A DNA stretch of 64,000 bases. It comes from Planctomycetota bacterium (GTDB taxonomy: Bacteria; Planctomycetota; Phycisphaerae; SM23-33). The DNA is taken from positions 1-64,000 of the forward strand of contig JAKJER010000005.1 in NCBI GenBank assembly GCA_022705325.1. Reading direction: 5' to 3'. Shown here one piece after another: positions 42,900-50,600 of this stretch (within the stretch, counting starts at the first letter, position 1; each line of letters begins with the position of its first letter). A program made the translations under genes and the position numbers. The notes below the pieces were generated by a model that was not told the DNA's origin, did not search any database, and was given only the letters and a program-made list of their open reading frames with translations.

Positions 42900-44852
42900 A
42901 TGTCTCGAGTAAGACCGTTCAACCTGTTCGTCTACGGCACGCTGATGAGCCCGTCGGTGTTTCGGGCGGTGCTCGGAAAACGCATGGTGTTCGTCTCCAG
43001 CGAGGCGGACAACGTCGAGAGTTTCTACGCCCGCGACGCCGTGCTGTCCAACTACAAGAAGATCACGCCCGACGGCACCTACCTGTACGCCGTCCCGGAC
43101 CCCCAGGGTCGCATCCGCGGATACGTCCTGGGCCCGCTGCCGGGCGAGTGCATGGCCGCCCTCCGCCAATACGAGGGGCGAAACTACACCAAGCGCACCG
43201 TCGAGGTCCAGACGCGAGAAGGCAGCGTGGGGGCGGTCTTGTTTGTGGCCAACCTCAAGCAGCTCGAGCACAGCTTCGGCTACGCCTTCCGCGACCCGCT
43301 CAAGCAGGAAATCCTGCTGGAGGCCAAGATCGAGGCCGCACTGGTCGAGACCGAACGCCAGCAGATCCACAGCGAAGACAAGCTCAGCCGGCGGGCCCTG
43401 GGCGAGTTGCACGGCTCGAAGATCCGCGACCTGATCCGCCACCACTTCGAGGCCGGCGGAATCAGCGACTACGCCATCAAACGCACGCTGCTGGACGACC
43501 CGCTGCGCGACTACGGGCGGATCGTGACCGAGCCGCGCGCGCAGGCCCTCGCGAACAACTACCTCTCCATGGTCGTTCGCCAGGTCCTCTTCAACCAGAT
43601 CGAGGAGATGGTCCACCGCGACTTCCGCTACGAGCTGGACCATCTATCGCCCGGGGAACTGTTCTACGAGCGGACCATCAGTTCCGTGCTGGCCCTGCGG
43701 CTGCTCAACACCCAGCCGCGCCTGCTGGACGTCCTGGTGGGCGACTGCCTGACCGACCTGGATTTCTCCCAGGACCACCTGGTGGATTTCGTGCGGTGGG
43801 GCGTGCTGGCCGCCGACGCGATCTACGAGCCCCGTCAGGTCAAGCGGGAACTGGAACTGGTCCGCAGCCACATGGGGCGGGGGTACATCCCGATGGGCGT
43901 GGAGTTGGAGTTCTCCAACATCGGGCACGAGGTGATCCGCGACCCGGACGCGCGACAGAAGTGCGACCCGCAGTATGACGGGTTCGTCTACTTCTACGAC
44001 TTCGGCCTGGACACGCTGACCTGGAAGCTGGGCGGGCACGTGGACGACCATCGCGACAAGGCGGTCGCCCGGCCGCGCCGCGGGTTCTTCGAGCTGGCCC
44101 TGGGCAACCTGTCCATCGAGGCCAACCTTTCCAAGCCGATCACCGACGACCCCTGGCTGCTCAACCAGTTCATTCACGAGGCCCGGCGATTCTACGAGAT
44201 CCGCCCCCACAGCCTGCATTTGTCGATGCAGATGAAGAGCCAGCACCAGCCCGCGCGCGACAACCTCGTGCCGCTGTACGTGCTCAAGTGCCTGTTCGCG
44301 CTGGCCGGCGATCCGGGCATGGAGGCCGGACGCCTGGTCATCCGCCGCCTGTCCACCGAGGAGATCATCCGCTGCGAGCGATCCGTGCACATGCTCTTTA
44401 GCGACATCTCCAAGCGACACAGCGCCAGCGAAGACGCCCTGCTCGTGGACGACCGGCGAGACCAGCAGGGGCGATTCGTCCAGCAGTTCAAGTTCCTCCG
44501 CCTCAGCGCGTCCATGAATTACGAGCCCATCGCCATGGCCCTCAAGGGCATCCAGATCAACCTGCGCCCGGGCACGTTCATGACCGCCCGCCAGTACCAG
44601 ACCAGCCCGCGACACCGCCAGTTGTTCGAGGAACTGCTGGAGTGGGGGGTCCGTCCGACCGAGTTGAGCCAGAACGAAATCGAGAACTTTCTTTCCACCG
44701 TGCACGAGGGCCTGATGGTCGAGCGGCGCGGCCGGCCCGCCCACAGCGGGGCGTATATCTCCTGGTCGCTCAGCGAGCTGCGGAAGGCCTTGGGGGCGTT
44801 CAACCGGCTGGTGCGGACCGCGGCGGCCGGCGCGGCCGCGCAAGTCTCGTAG
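42900..44852 (+). CDS. GGCT (AIG2-like) plus amidoligase-like fusion protein
   Basis: A 650-residue soluble protein. Residues 1-125 are a gamma-glutamylcyclotransferase/AIG2-like domain: FVYGTL (10-15), YVLGPLPGECM, and Glu92 in Y-E-G-R-N-Y, the expected catalytic acid. A long helical middle (about 125-325) follows. The C-terminal part opens with MGVELEF (332-338), the hallmark start of amidoligase-type (glutamine-synthetase-fold) domains, and continues to PHSLHLSMQM near 436-444, matching the later His-containing strand. Amidoligases join amino groups to carboxylates with ATP; GGCT domains cut gamma-glutamyl amides. A make-and-break pair in one chain is plausible. The second assignment is by motif only. 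The ribosome site is weak. Confidence 0.6.
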   Translation: MSRVRPFNLFVYGTLMSPSVFRAVLGKRMVFVSSEADNVESFYARDAVLSNYKKITPDGTYLYAVPDPQGRIRGYVLGPLPGECMAALRQYEGRNYTKRTVEVQTREGSVGAVLFVANLKQLEHSFGYAFRDPLKQEILLEAKIEAALVETERQQIHSEDKLSRRALGELHGSKIRDLIRHHFEAGGISDYAIKRTLLDDPLRDYGRIVTEPRAQALANNYLSMVVRQVLFNQIEEMVHRDFRYELDHLSPGELFYERTISSVLALRLLNTQPRLLDVLVGDCLTDLDFSQDHLVDFVRWGVLAADAIYEPRQVKRELELVRSHMGRGYIPMGVELEFSNIGHEVIRDPDARQKCDPQYDGFVYFYDFGLDTLTWKLGGHVDDHRDKAVARPRRGFFELALGNLSIEANLSKPITDDPWLLNQFIHEARRFYEIRPHSLHLSMQMKSQHQPARDNLVPLYVLKCLFALAGDPGMEAGRLVIRRLSTEEIIRCERSVHMLFSDISKRHSASEDALLVDDRRDQQGRFVQQFKFLRLSASMNYEPIAMALKGIQINLRPGTFMTARQYQTSPRHRQLFEELLEWGVRPTELSQNEIENFLSTVHEGLMVERRGRPAHSGAYISWSLSELRKALGAFNRLVRTAAAGAAAQVS

Positions 44853-44934
44853 GCCGCTCGCATCGGCGGGCCTGGCGAGGGCGTCGTGCGCTGCGCTTGC
44901 AGCCGGACCGTGGCGGCATGTAGGATTCGCGCCC

Positions 44935-45876
44935 ATGAGTGAACAGACGGCATATCGGGTCCTCGGCTGGGACGTGGGCGGCACCAAGTCCGCGGCGGTC
45001 CTGGGCGACAGCGGCGGGCGGATTCTCGGCCGGCGCGAGTGGCCCTCGGACGTGGCTCGCAAGGGCTGGCGCGGCATGATGGACGACTTCCTGGCGGCGG
45101 CCGGCGAGCTGGTCGCCCGACACGGACAGGCGGAACTGGTGGGGGTGTCCATCGGCGGGCCGATGAACGCCCGCAAGGGCATCATCCTGTCTCCGCCGCA
45201 CCTTCCAGGGTGGGACGAAGTGCCCCTGGTCGAGCTGCTGGGTCGCGAGCTGGGCCTTGAGGTGGTGGTGGAGCACGACGCGGCTGCCTGTCTGCTGGCG
45301 GAGTGGCTGTGGGGGGCGGCGCAAGGCACCACCCACGCCGTCTACCTGACCTGCGGCACGGGTTGCGGGGCGGGCGTGATGATCGACGGGCGAGTCCTGT
45401 ACGGTCCGGCCGGGCAGTCGCCCGAGGTGGGGCACGTTCGCCTGGCGCCGGACGGCCCGGAGATGTTCGGCAAGAGGGGGTGCGTGGAGTCGTTCTGCGG
45501 CGGGCGGGGAATCAGCAAGCTCGCGAACCACCTGTTCCCGGGCGTGTTCGGCGAGCCGGTCCCGACGCGTCGGCTGGCGGAGTTGGCGGCAGGGGGGGAC
45601 CAGGCCGCGCGGGCGGTGCTGGAAGAATCGGCCCGGCGAACGGGGCAGGTGTGCGGGATGCTGGCCGACCTGCTCTCGCCGGAGGTGATCGTGCTGGGTT
45701 CGATGGCCCGCTATTTCGAGCCTTGGTGGCTGGAGGGCGTTCGGGCGGCCTTTGCCGACGAGGCCCTGGAACTCAACGGCGGGCAGACGCAGATCGTGCC
45801 GGCCGCCCTGGGCGAGCAGTTGCAGGACTTGTCGGCCATCGCCCCATGCGTTTACAGACGGCTGGCGGACGGGTAA
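44935..45876 (+). CDS. ROK-family sugar kinase or regulator
   Basis: A 313-residue ROK protein. It has the phosphate-binding opening LGWDVGGTKSAAVLGDSGG, the block VGVSIGGPMN, the catalytic Asp in VVEHDAAACLLAEWLWG, TCGTGCGAGVMIDG, and GHVRLAPDG. The zinc motif is incomplete (GKRGCVESFCGG, lacking the first C-x-C). There is no helix-turn-helix at the N-terminus, so a kinase (glucose or N-acetylsugar) is more likely than a repressor. It ends seven bases before the glycosyltransferase gene, suggesting one transcript. Confidence 0.87.
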   Translation: MSEQTAYRVLGWDVGGTKSAAVLGDSGGRILGRREWPSDVARKGWRGMMDDFLAAAGELVARHGQAELVGVSIGGPMNARKGIILSPPHLPGWDEVPLVELLGRELGLEVVVEHDAAACLLAEWLWGAAQGTTHAVYLTCGTGCGAGVMIDGRVLYGPAGQSPEVGHVRLAPDGPEMFGKRGCVESFCGGRGISKLANHLFPGVFGEPVPTRRLAELAAGGDQAARAVLEESARRTGQVCGMLADLLSPEVIVLGSMARYFEPWWLEGVRAAFADEALELNGGQTQIVPAALGEQLQDLSAIAPCVYRRLADG

Positions 45877-45883
45877 GATACCG

Positions 45884-46711
45884 ATGATGAAACCGGTCCC
45901 CACACGAACGGACATGCCGCGCACGCTGGTGATCGTGCCGGCCTACAACGAAGCCGACAGCCTTCCGCGAGTGCTGTCCGACCTGGCCACGCATGCGCCC
46001 TGGGCGGACGTGGTGGTGGTGGACGACTGCTCGACGGACCGAACGGCCGAGGTGGCCCGCCTGCGCGGGGTTTCGGTGCTGTCGCTGCCCTGCAACCTGG
46101 GCGTGGGCGGCGCGATGCAGACGGGGTACCTGTACGCGGCGCGGCGCCGCTACGACGTGGCCGTCCAGTTTGACGGCGACGGGCAGCACCGCGCCAACCA
46201 GATCGAGCCGCTGGTGAGCACGCTGGCCGGCGAGCGGGTGGACCTGGTCATCGGCAGTCGCCTGCTGGAGAAGGTGGGCTTCCGCTTCGCCTTCGCCCGC
46301 TTCGTGGGCAGCCGGCTGCTGGCCGGGCTGATCCGCCTGCTGACCGGCGTCCGCACGACCGACCCGACCAGCGGGTTCCGAGCGGCCTCGTCGCGGGCGA
46401 TTCGGTTCTTCGCGCGTCACTATCCGCAGACGTACCTGGGCGACACGGCCGAGGCGTTGGTGTGGGCGGCCCGTCAGAAGATGCGGATCCGCGAGATCCC
46501 CACGCGGATGCGGCAGCGCCAGGGCGGCGCGTCGGCGGCGACGAACTTCAAGGGCCTGTTGCACATGCTGCGGATCACCTTGGCGGTGTTCGTGGATTGT
46601 CTGGAGCCTCGCGTCAAGGAAGACGACGACCGCGCCGCACAAGAGGCGCCCGCCCGCCTGCCGCACGCGACCAAGGAGGTGGACGATGCAGCCACTGATT
46701 CCGGTCGATGA
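45884..46711 (+). CDS. family 2 glycosyltransferase (dolichol-phosphate-mannose-synthase-like)
   Basis: A 275-residue cytoplasmic or membrane-associated GT-A enzyme. TLVIVPAYNEADSLPRVL opens the fold; VVVVDDCSTDRT and FDGDGQH (the D-x-D-like metal site) are clear; DPTSGFRAASSRA follows. No C-terminal membrane helices are present; that part is charged. The next gene (DUF2304) overlaps it by 26 bases, a pairing seen often for polyprenyl-phosphate glycosyltransferases. ATG 45884 or 45887 are nearly equivalent; ATG 45914 is a third option. Confidence 0.87.
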   Translation: MMKPVPTRTDMPRTLVIVPAYNEADSLPRVLSDLATHAPWADVVVVDDCSTDRTAEVARLRGVSVLSLPCNLGVGGAMQTGYLYAARRRYDVAVQFDGDGQHRANQIEPLVSTLAGERVDLVIGSRLLEKVGFRFAFARFVGSRLLAGLIRLLTGVRTTDPTSGFRAASSRAIRFFARHYPQTYLGDTAEALVWAARQKMRIREIPTRMRQRQGGASAATNFKGLLHMLRITLAVFVDCLEPRVKEDDDRAAQEAPARLPHATKEVDDAATDSGR

Positions 46712-47153
46712 GGTCGAAATCACCCTCCTGCAGCGGATCCTGCCCCTGGGGGCGGCCCTGCTGATCGCCCTGGTTACCGTCGAGCTGATCCGTCGGCGGA
46801 AGCTCCGCGAAGAGTACGCCATGCTGTGGATATCCGCCAGCGGGCTGCTGCTGATCTTCGCGATCTTCCCTCGCCTGCTGCTGCACCTCAGCGTGGGCAT
46901 GGGGGTGTTCTACCTGACCACCGTGGTGGTGCTGGTCTTCAGCTTCCTGGCCCTGGTGCTGCTGCACCTGGCGGTGATCGTCAGCCGTTCCAGCGAAGAC
47001 GTCCGCCAGATCGCCCAGCGCCTGGCCCTGCTGGAGCACAAGATGCACGAGCAGCAGTCCCACACCGGCGTGCGCTCGCAGGTGCCCATGCTGGATGACG
47101 CCGTGTTGAACGCCGAAGAAGGCGACGACGGCGCGGCCGAGGAAGGGGCCTGA
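46686..47153 (+). CDS. DUF2304 membrane protein
   Basis: A 155-residue membrane protein with three hydrophobic helices (about 14-35, 47-68 and 70-100) and a charged tail with a coiled-coil stretch (IAQRLALLEHKMHEQQ). The pattern RRRKLREEYAMLWISAS between helices one and two is the DUF2304 signature. DUF2304 genes usually follow a family 2 glycosyltransferase, as here, and the protein probably helps anchor it. AAGGAGGT precedes ATG 46686. Confidence 0.87.
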   Translation: MQPLIPVDEVEITLLQRILPLGAALLIALVTVELIRRRKLREEYAMLWISASGLLLIFAIFPRLLLHLSVGMGVFYLTTVVVLVFSFLALVLLHLAVIVSRSSEDVRQIAQRLALLEHKMHEQQSHTGVRSQVPMLDDAVLNAEEGDDGAAEEGA

Positions 47154-47188
47154 GCGACGGGCCGGGGGCATCACGCCTTGAAGCGTTT

Positions 47189-48250
47189 CTATGACGGCTT
47201 TCCGCCCTGAGGTTTGCGTGCGTCCGTGGCGGGCGGGGCCTGCTTCCGGGCGGCGCCGCGGTCCAGGAGGAGGGTGGGCAGCGACTTGAGCACTCCGACG
47301 GGGTTGTAGAGGCTCTCGACCTCGCCGCGGCAGTTGTACCAGCACCGGGTGCAGCGGTTGCCGTGGGCGGTGCTGCGCAGGCGGTCGCGGATGTGGCGGA
47401 TGTCGTCGCGGTAGAGATTGGCGATGGGCCGGTGCTTCTGCTCGACGCAGATGGCGATGTCGCCGGTGGAGTCGATGTTGAAGAAGGCCCGCCCGGCCTT
47501 GCAGCCGGGGATTCCCGCGTGGAGGAACTCGTCGAACCGCCCCAGGTAGTACGGATTGGACAGGAAGTTGGGCCAGCGCTCGCGGAGCGTCAACAGGCGA
47601 GAGGAAACCGGCCCGTCATTGTGCGAGTAGGCCCGGCTGCCCGTCTTGAGATAGCCGTACGGCTGGACCATGTAGTACGCCCGCCGGCGCGAGGCCATCT
47701 CCAGCAACGGTTGGATGTGGTCGATGTTGTCGTCCATCAGGACGCTGATGACGTTGACGCGCTGCCACTTGTGAACGCGGGCCTCGCCGAGCATCTCGAC
47801 GGCCCGCCAGGCCTGCTCCCACGCGCCGACCATGCCGCGGCGCTGATCGTGACGAGCGGGGTCGGCGTAGTCGATACTCACCGACACGCCCCACACGCCG
47901 GCCTCCATCAGTTCCCGCGCCGACTGCGGAGTCACCAGCCAGCCGTTGGTCGTGACGAACGGGAAATGATACCGTCCGATGCGGCGGACGATCTCGCACA
48001 GGTCCAGCCGCAGCAGGGGCTCCCCGCCGGCCAGCGAGATCAGCAGCGTGCCGAGCTGGGCCAGCTTTCGGGCTCCGCGGTCGTATTCGTCCACGGTGGG
48101 CTCGCCGGTCAGGCCCAGCGGGTCGTGCCAGTAGTGACAGAAGCGGCAACGGAAGTTGCAGCGATAGGTCACCTGCCAGGCGCACCACACGGGGTGTCGC
48201 GACGCCCAAGCGCGGAACAATCTCCATTTCTTCTGTATCGGGCTGAACAT
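47189..48250 (-). CDS. radical SAM / SPASM-like protein
   Basis: A 353-residue radical SAM enzyme. The cluster motif is C31-NFR-C35-RF-C38. SLAGGEPLLRLDL is the SAM-binding G-G-E block. The C-terminal part has CKAGRAFFNIDSTGDIAICVE and a Cys group (CTRCWYNCRGE) like a SPASM auxiliary-cluster region. Such proteins modify peptides or lipids; no precursor peptide gene is next to it. It is divergent from the lipoprotein hydrolase at 48447. The start at 48250 has only AAGGG very close upstream. Confidence 0.87.
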   Translation of the reverse strand: MFSPIQKKWRLFRAWASRHPVWCAWQVTYRCNFRCRFCHYWHDPLGLTGEPTVDEYDRGARKLAQLGTLLISLAGGEPLLRLDLCEIVRRIGRYHFPFVTTNGWLVTPQSARELMEAGVWGVSVSIDYADPARHDQRRGMVGAWEQAWRAVEMLGEARVHKWQRVNVISVLMDDNIDHIQPLLEMASRRRAYYMVQPYGYLKTGSRAYSHNDGPVSSRLLTLRERWPNFLSNPYYLGRFDEFLHAGIPGCKAGRAFFNIDSTGDIAICVEQKHRPIANLYRDDIRHIRDRLRSTAHGNRCTRCWYNCRGEVESLYNPVGVLKSLPTLLLDRGAARKQAPPATDARKPQGGKPS

Positions 48251-48279
48251 CCCTTACGCCGTCTCCCTCGCCCGCATCT

Positions 48280-48308
48280 TGTATACCCGGTGGAGGCCCG
48301 TCTTACAA
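48280..48308 (-). promoter_or_regulatory. possible promoter of the radical SAM/SPASM gene
   Basis: On the minus strand TTGTAA (48308-48303) and TATACA (48285-48280) are 17 bases apart, about 30 bases before the start codon. Confidence 0.35.
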
Positions 48309-48381
48309 GGGGCCGGTCCCAATTGCGTCGTTTTCGCCGCGGGCGGCGGTCCTTTCGGGCCGGCCTGGCGGCAGATCGTCT

Positions 48382-48409
48382 TTCATAGCCGGCCGGCCCG
48401 TGATATAGT
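48382..48409 (+). promoter_or_regulatory. possible promoter of the lipoprotein hydrolase gene
   Basis: TTCATA and TATAGT are 16 bases apart, with a leader of about 31 bases to the GTG start. It is back to back with the promoter at 48280. Confidence 0.45.
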
Positions 48410-48446
48410 GAAACACACCCCGCTCCAGGGGCCAAACGAGGTTTCC

Positions 48447-49244
48447 GTGCGAATAAGATGGACACGATTGCTGGTGATGGCGCCGCTGGCGCTGGTGGTC
48501 GGCTGTGCGGTTCCCCAGCCCCAGAACACGCCGGTCTGGCAGCGGCTGGAGACCGACCCGGTCATCGACAAGGACTACTACCTGTACGTGCCCAGCACGT
48601 ACCGGCATGACCGTCCCGCCCCGGTCGTCGTGACCTGCCACGGCACGCCTCCCTACGACATCGCCGAGCACCACATCCGCGAGTGGAAGATGCTGGGCGA
48701 GCAAAACGGGTGCATCATCCTGGCCCCCAAGCTGGTCGCCACCGACGGGCTGCTGGGCGACGGGCCCCTGGTGGGGATGATCCACAACGAGAGGCGGATC
48801 CTGAGCATTCTCAGCAGCCTGGGCTACCGCTTCAACATCGACAAGGCCAACATCATGATCACCGGGTTCTCGGGCGGAGGCTTCCCCACCTACTGGGTGG
48901 GCCTGCGCCACCCGGACGTATTCAGCGCCATCGCCGCCCGGTCGGCCAACTTCAGCCGGGGCAACGTCGACGGGTGGTTCCCCGAGCAGGCCCGCCAGAC
49001 CCCCGTGCTGGTCTACTACGGCGGAAACGACTTCGGCGCCATCCAGGGCCAGAGCGAGCACGCCATCCAGTACCTCCGCTCGAAGGGCTTTGTCGTTCAG
49101 ACGCAGACCATCGGCGGCCTGGGCCACCAGCGCCGCCCGGAGATCGCGATGGCCTTCTTCCGCGGGCACTGGAAGCCGAGCGTGGGCTCGCTGGGCGGCA
49201 AGAGCGCCGTCGCCGACGCCGCCCGTCGCGGCGGGCCTCACTGA
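48447..49244 (+). CDS. lipoprotein alpha/beta hydrolase (PHB-depolymerase-like)
   Basis: A 265-residue hydrolase. The N-terminus (basic, then LLVMAPLALVVGC) is a lipoprotein signal with the lipid-carrying Cys about residue 20. The hydrolase fold shows VVVTCHGTPP (oxyanion region), the nucleophile elbow G-F-S-G-G-G, YYGGNDFG (acid) and GGLGHQRRPE (His). It resembles dienelactone-hydrolase or polyhydroxybutyrate-depolymerase-like esterases; substrate unknown. I chose GTG 48447, which has GAGG five bases upstream; no ATG fits the lipoprotein signal. Confidence 0.8.
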   Translation: MRIRWTRLLVMAPLALVVGCAVPQPQNTPVWQRLETDPVIDKDYYLYVPSTYRHDRPAPVVVTCHGTPPYDIAEHHIREWKMLGEQNGCIILAPKLVATDGLLGDGPLVGMIHNERRILSILSSLGYRFNIDKANIMITGFSGGGFPTYWVGLRHPDVFSAIAARSANFSRGNVDGWFPEQARQTPVLVYYGGNDFGAIQGQSEHAIQYLRSKGFVVQTQTIGGLGHQRRPEIAMAFFRGHWKPSVGSLGGKSAVADAARRGGPH

Positions 49245-49325
49245 CATTTGCGATTCTCGATTGGCGGCCTGCCCCTCAGGGGCGGGTTGTCGGTTGGGCC
49301 ATCCTTGCCCCAACGCCGTCCGCAG

Positions 49326-49343
49326 ATCGACAATCGAAGATCG
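49326..49343. repeat. GATCGACAATCGAAGATCG filler repeat
   Basis: The same string as in 21492-21531, again directly before a gene start (49353), where its end merges into the ribosome site GGGAGAG. A related GATTCTCGATTGGCGGC run lies at 49251. Confidence 0.55.
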
Positions 49344-49352
49344 GGAGAGTCC

Positions 49353-50528
49353 ATGGCGCACCCGACCCGTCTGCACTTGTACCGCACGGCGATCCCGATG
49401 CGGGGCTTCGAGCATGCCGCGGCCCGACGCGAGTTGGCCGAGGCGATCGTGGTCCGTCTGGAGTTCGACGACGCCCGGGTCGGCTGGGGCGAGACGCTTC
49501 CCCGTCCCTACGTAACCGGCGAGAGCCTCGACAGCGTGGTGGCCGACCTGGCCGAGATCATCTGGCCCTCCTGCCGCAACGCCGAGACGACCGATGGGGG
49601 GTTCCTGCCCGTGCCTGACGACGCCGGAGGTCCGCGATGCCTCAACGCCGCCCTCTGCGCCTACGACCTGGCCTCCCTCAACCGCCTGCTGGACGACCGG
49701 GGCCAGGTGCTCCCCCGTGTCCTGGATCAGATCTGGGGGGCGGACCTGGCCGGGTCCAAGGGCCGGGGCCGCTCGACCATCGACGCCCGCGTGACCGGCG
49801 TGCTGGGCTCGCGAGACCCCGCGCGCACCGCCTGGCGGCTGAGGCTCATGCGGTGGTACGGGCTGAGGCGCTTCAAGCTCAAGCTGGGGCTGGGCGACGA
49901 CGTTGACCGCTCCAACCTCGACGTCGTCGGCCGGCAGATCGGCGGGGCTCTGGCCTCGGGCCGCTACAGGCTCCGAGTGGACGTCAACGGCGGGTGGAAG
50001 ACGGCTGACACCCCGGACCGCGTAGCCGAACTGGCTCGCCGGGGCGTGTGCGCCGTCGAGCAGCCGGTGTTCTGCCCGGCGGGCGAGCTGGCGGACCTGG
50101 CGCGGCGGTGCGAACTGCCGCTGATCGCCGACGAGTCGCTGCTGGGCGACGCCGACGCCCGCGCCTTGCTCGACGAGCCGCAACGCGTCTGGTGGAACAT
50201 CCGCCTGAGCAAGAACGGCGGGTTGGTTCGCAGCCTGATGCTGGCCCGCCTGGCCGAGGAACACCACGTGCCTTACATCCTCGGCTGCATGGTGGGCGAG
50301 AGCGGGATCCTCTCCGCCGCTCAGCGCCTGGCCCTTCAGTGGGGCATGAAGCCGCTGGAGGTCGAGGGCAATTACGGGCGGTTCCTTCTCCGCGACGACC
50401 TGGTGACCTCCTCCCCGCGATTCGGCTACGCCGGCAGGCTCAAGCCGCTCGCCCTGGCGGGCCTGGGAGTCGCGGTCGACCTGGACAAGATCGAGCGATA
50501 CGGCACGCTTGTGCGCACGCTCACGTAG
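49353..50528 (+). CDS. enolase-superfamily enzyme, muconate cycloisomerase / dipeptide epimerase type
   Basis: A 391-residue TIM-barrel enzyme of the MLE subgroup. Active-site residues are all visible: Lys175-x-Lys177 in FKLKLG, metal ligands Asp210 (R-V-D-V-N), Glu236 (E-Q-P) and Asp260 (A-D-E-S), and the second base Lys287 in SKNGG. These enzymes abstract a proton alpha to a carboxylate (dipeptide epimerization, N-acyl amino acid racemization, cycloisomerization). The substrate is unknown. The neighbouring cell-wall amidase would fit a dipeptide role, but that gene lies on the other strand. GGGAGAG precedes ATG 49353. Confidence 0.85.
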   Translation: MAHPTRLHLYRTAIPMRGFEHAAARRELAEAIVVRLEFDDARVGWGETLPRPYVTGESLDSVVADLAEIIWPSCRNAETTDGGFLPVPDDAGGPRCLNAALCAYDLASLNRLLDDRGQVLPRVLDQIWGADLAGSKGRGRSTIDARVTGVLGSRDPARTAWRLRLMRWYGLRRFKLKLGLGDDVDRSNLDVVGRQIGGALASGRYRLRVDVNGGWKTADTPDRVAELARRGVCAVEQPVFCPAGELADLARRCELPLIADESLLGDADARALLDEPQRVWWNIRLSKNGGLVRSLMLARLAEEHHVPYILGCMVGESGILSAAQRLALQWGMKPLEVEGNYGRFLLRDDLVTSSPRFGYAGRLKPLALAGLGVAVDLDKIERYGTLVRTLT

Positions 50529-50544
50529 AGGCAAAGGGACAAAA

Positions 50545-50581
50545 GAAGACCCGAAGGACGCGTTACGTCCTTCGGGTCTTC
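50545..50581. terminator. perfect 16-bp bidirectional terminator
   Basis: GAAGACCCGAAGGACG, loop CGTTA, then the exact complement, between the convergent enolase-family and PEP-CTERM genes. It has the same core as the repeat at 19325. Confidence 0.8.
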
Positions 50582-50600
50582 CTGTTCTCATGCGGTTCCG

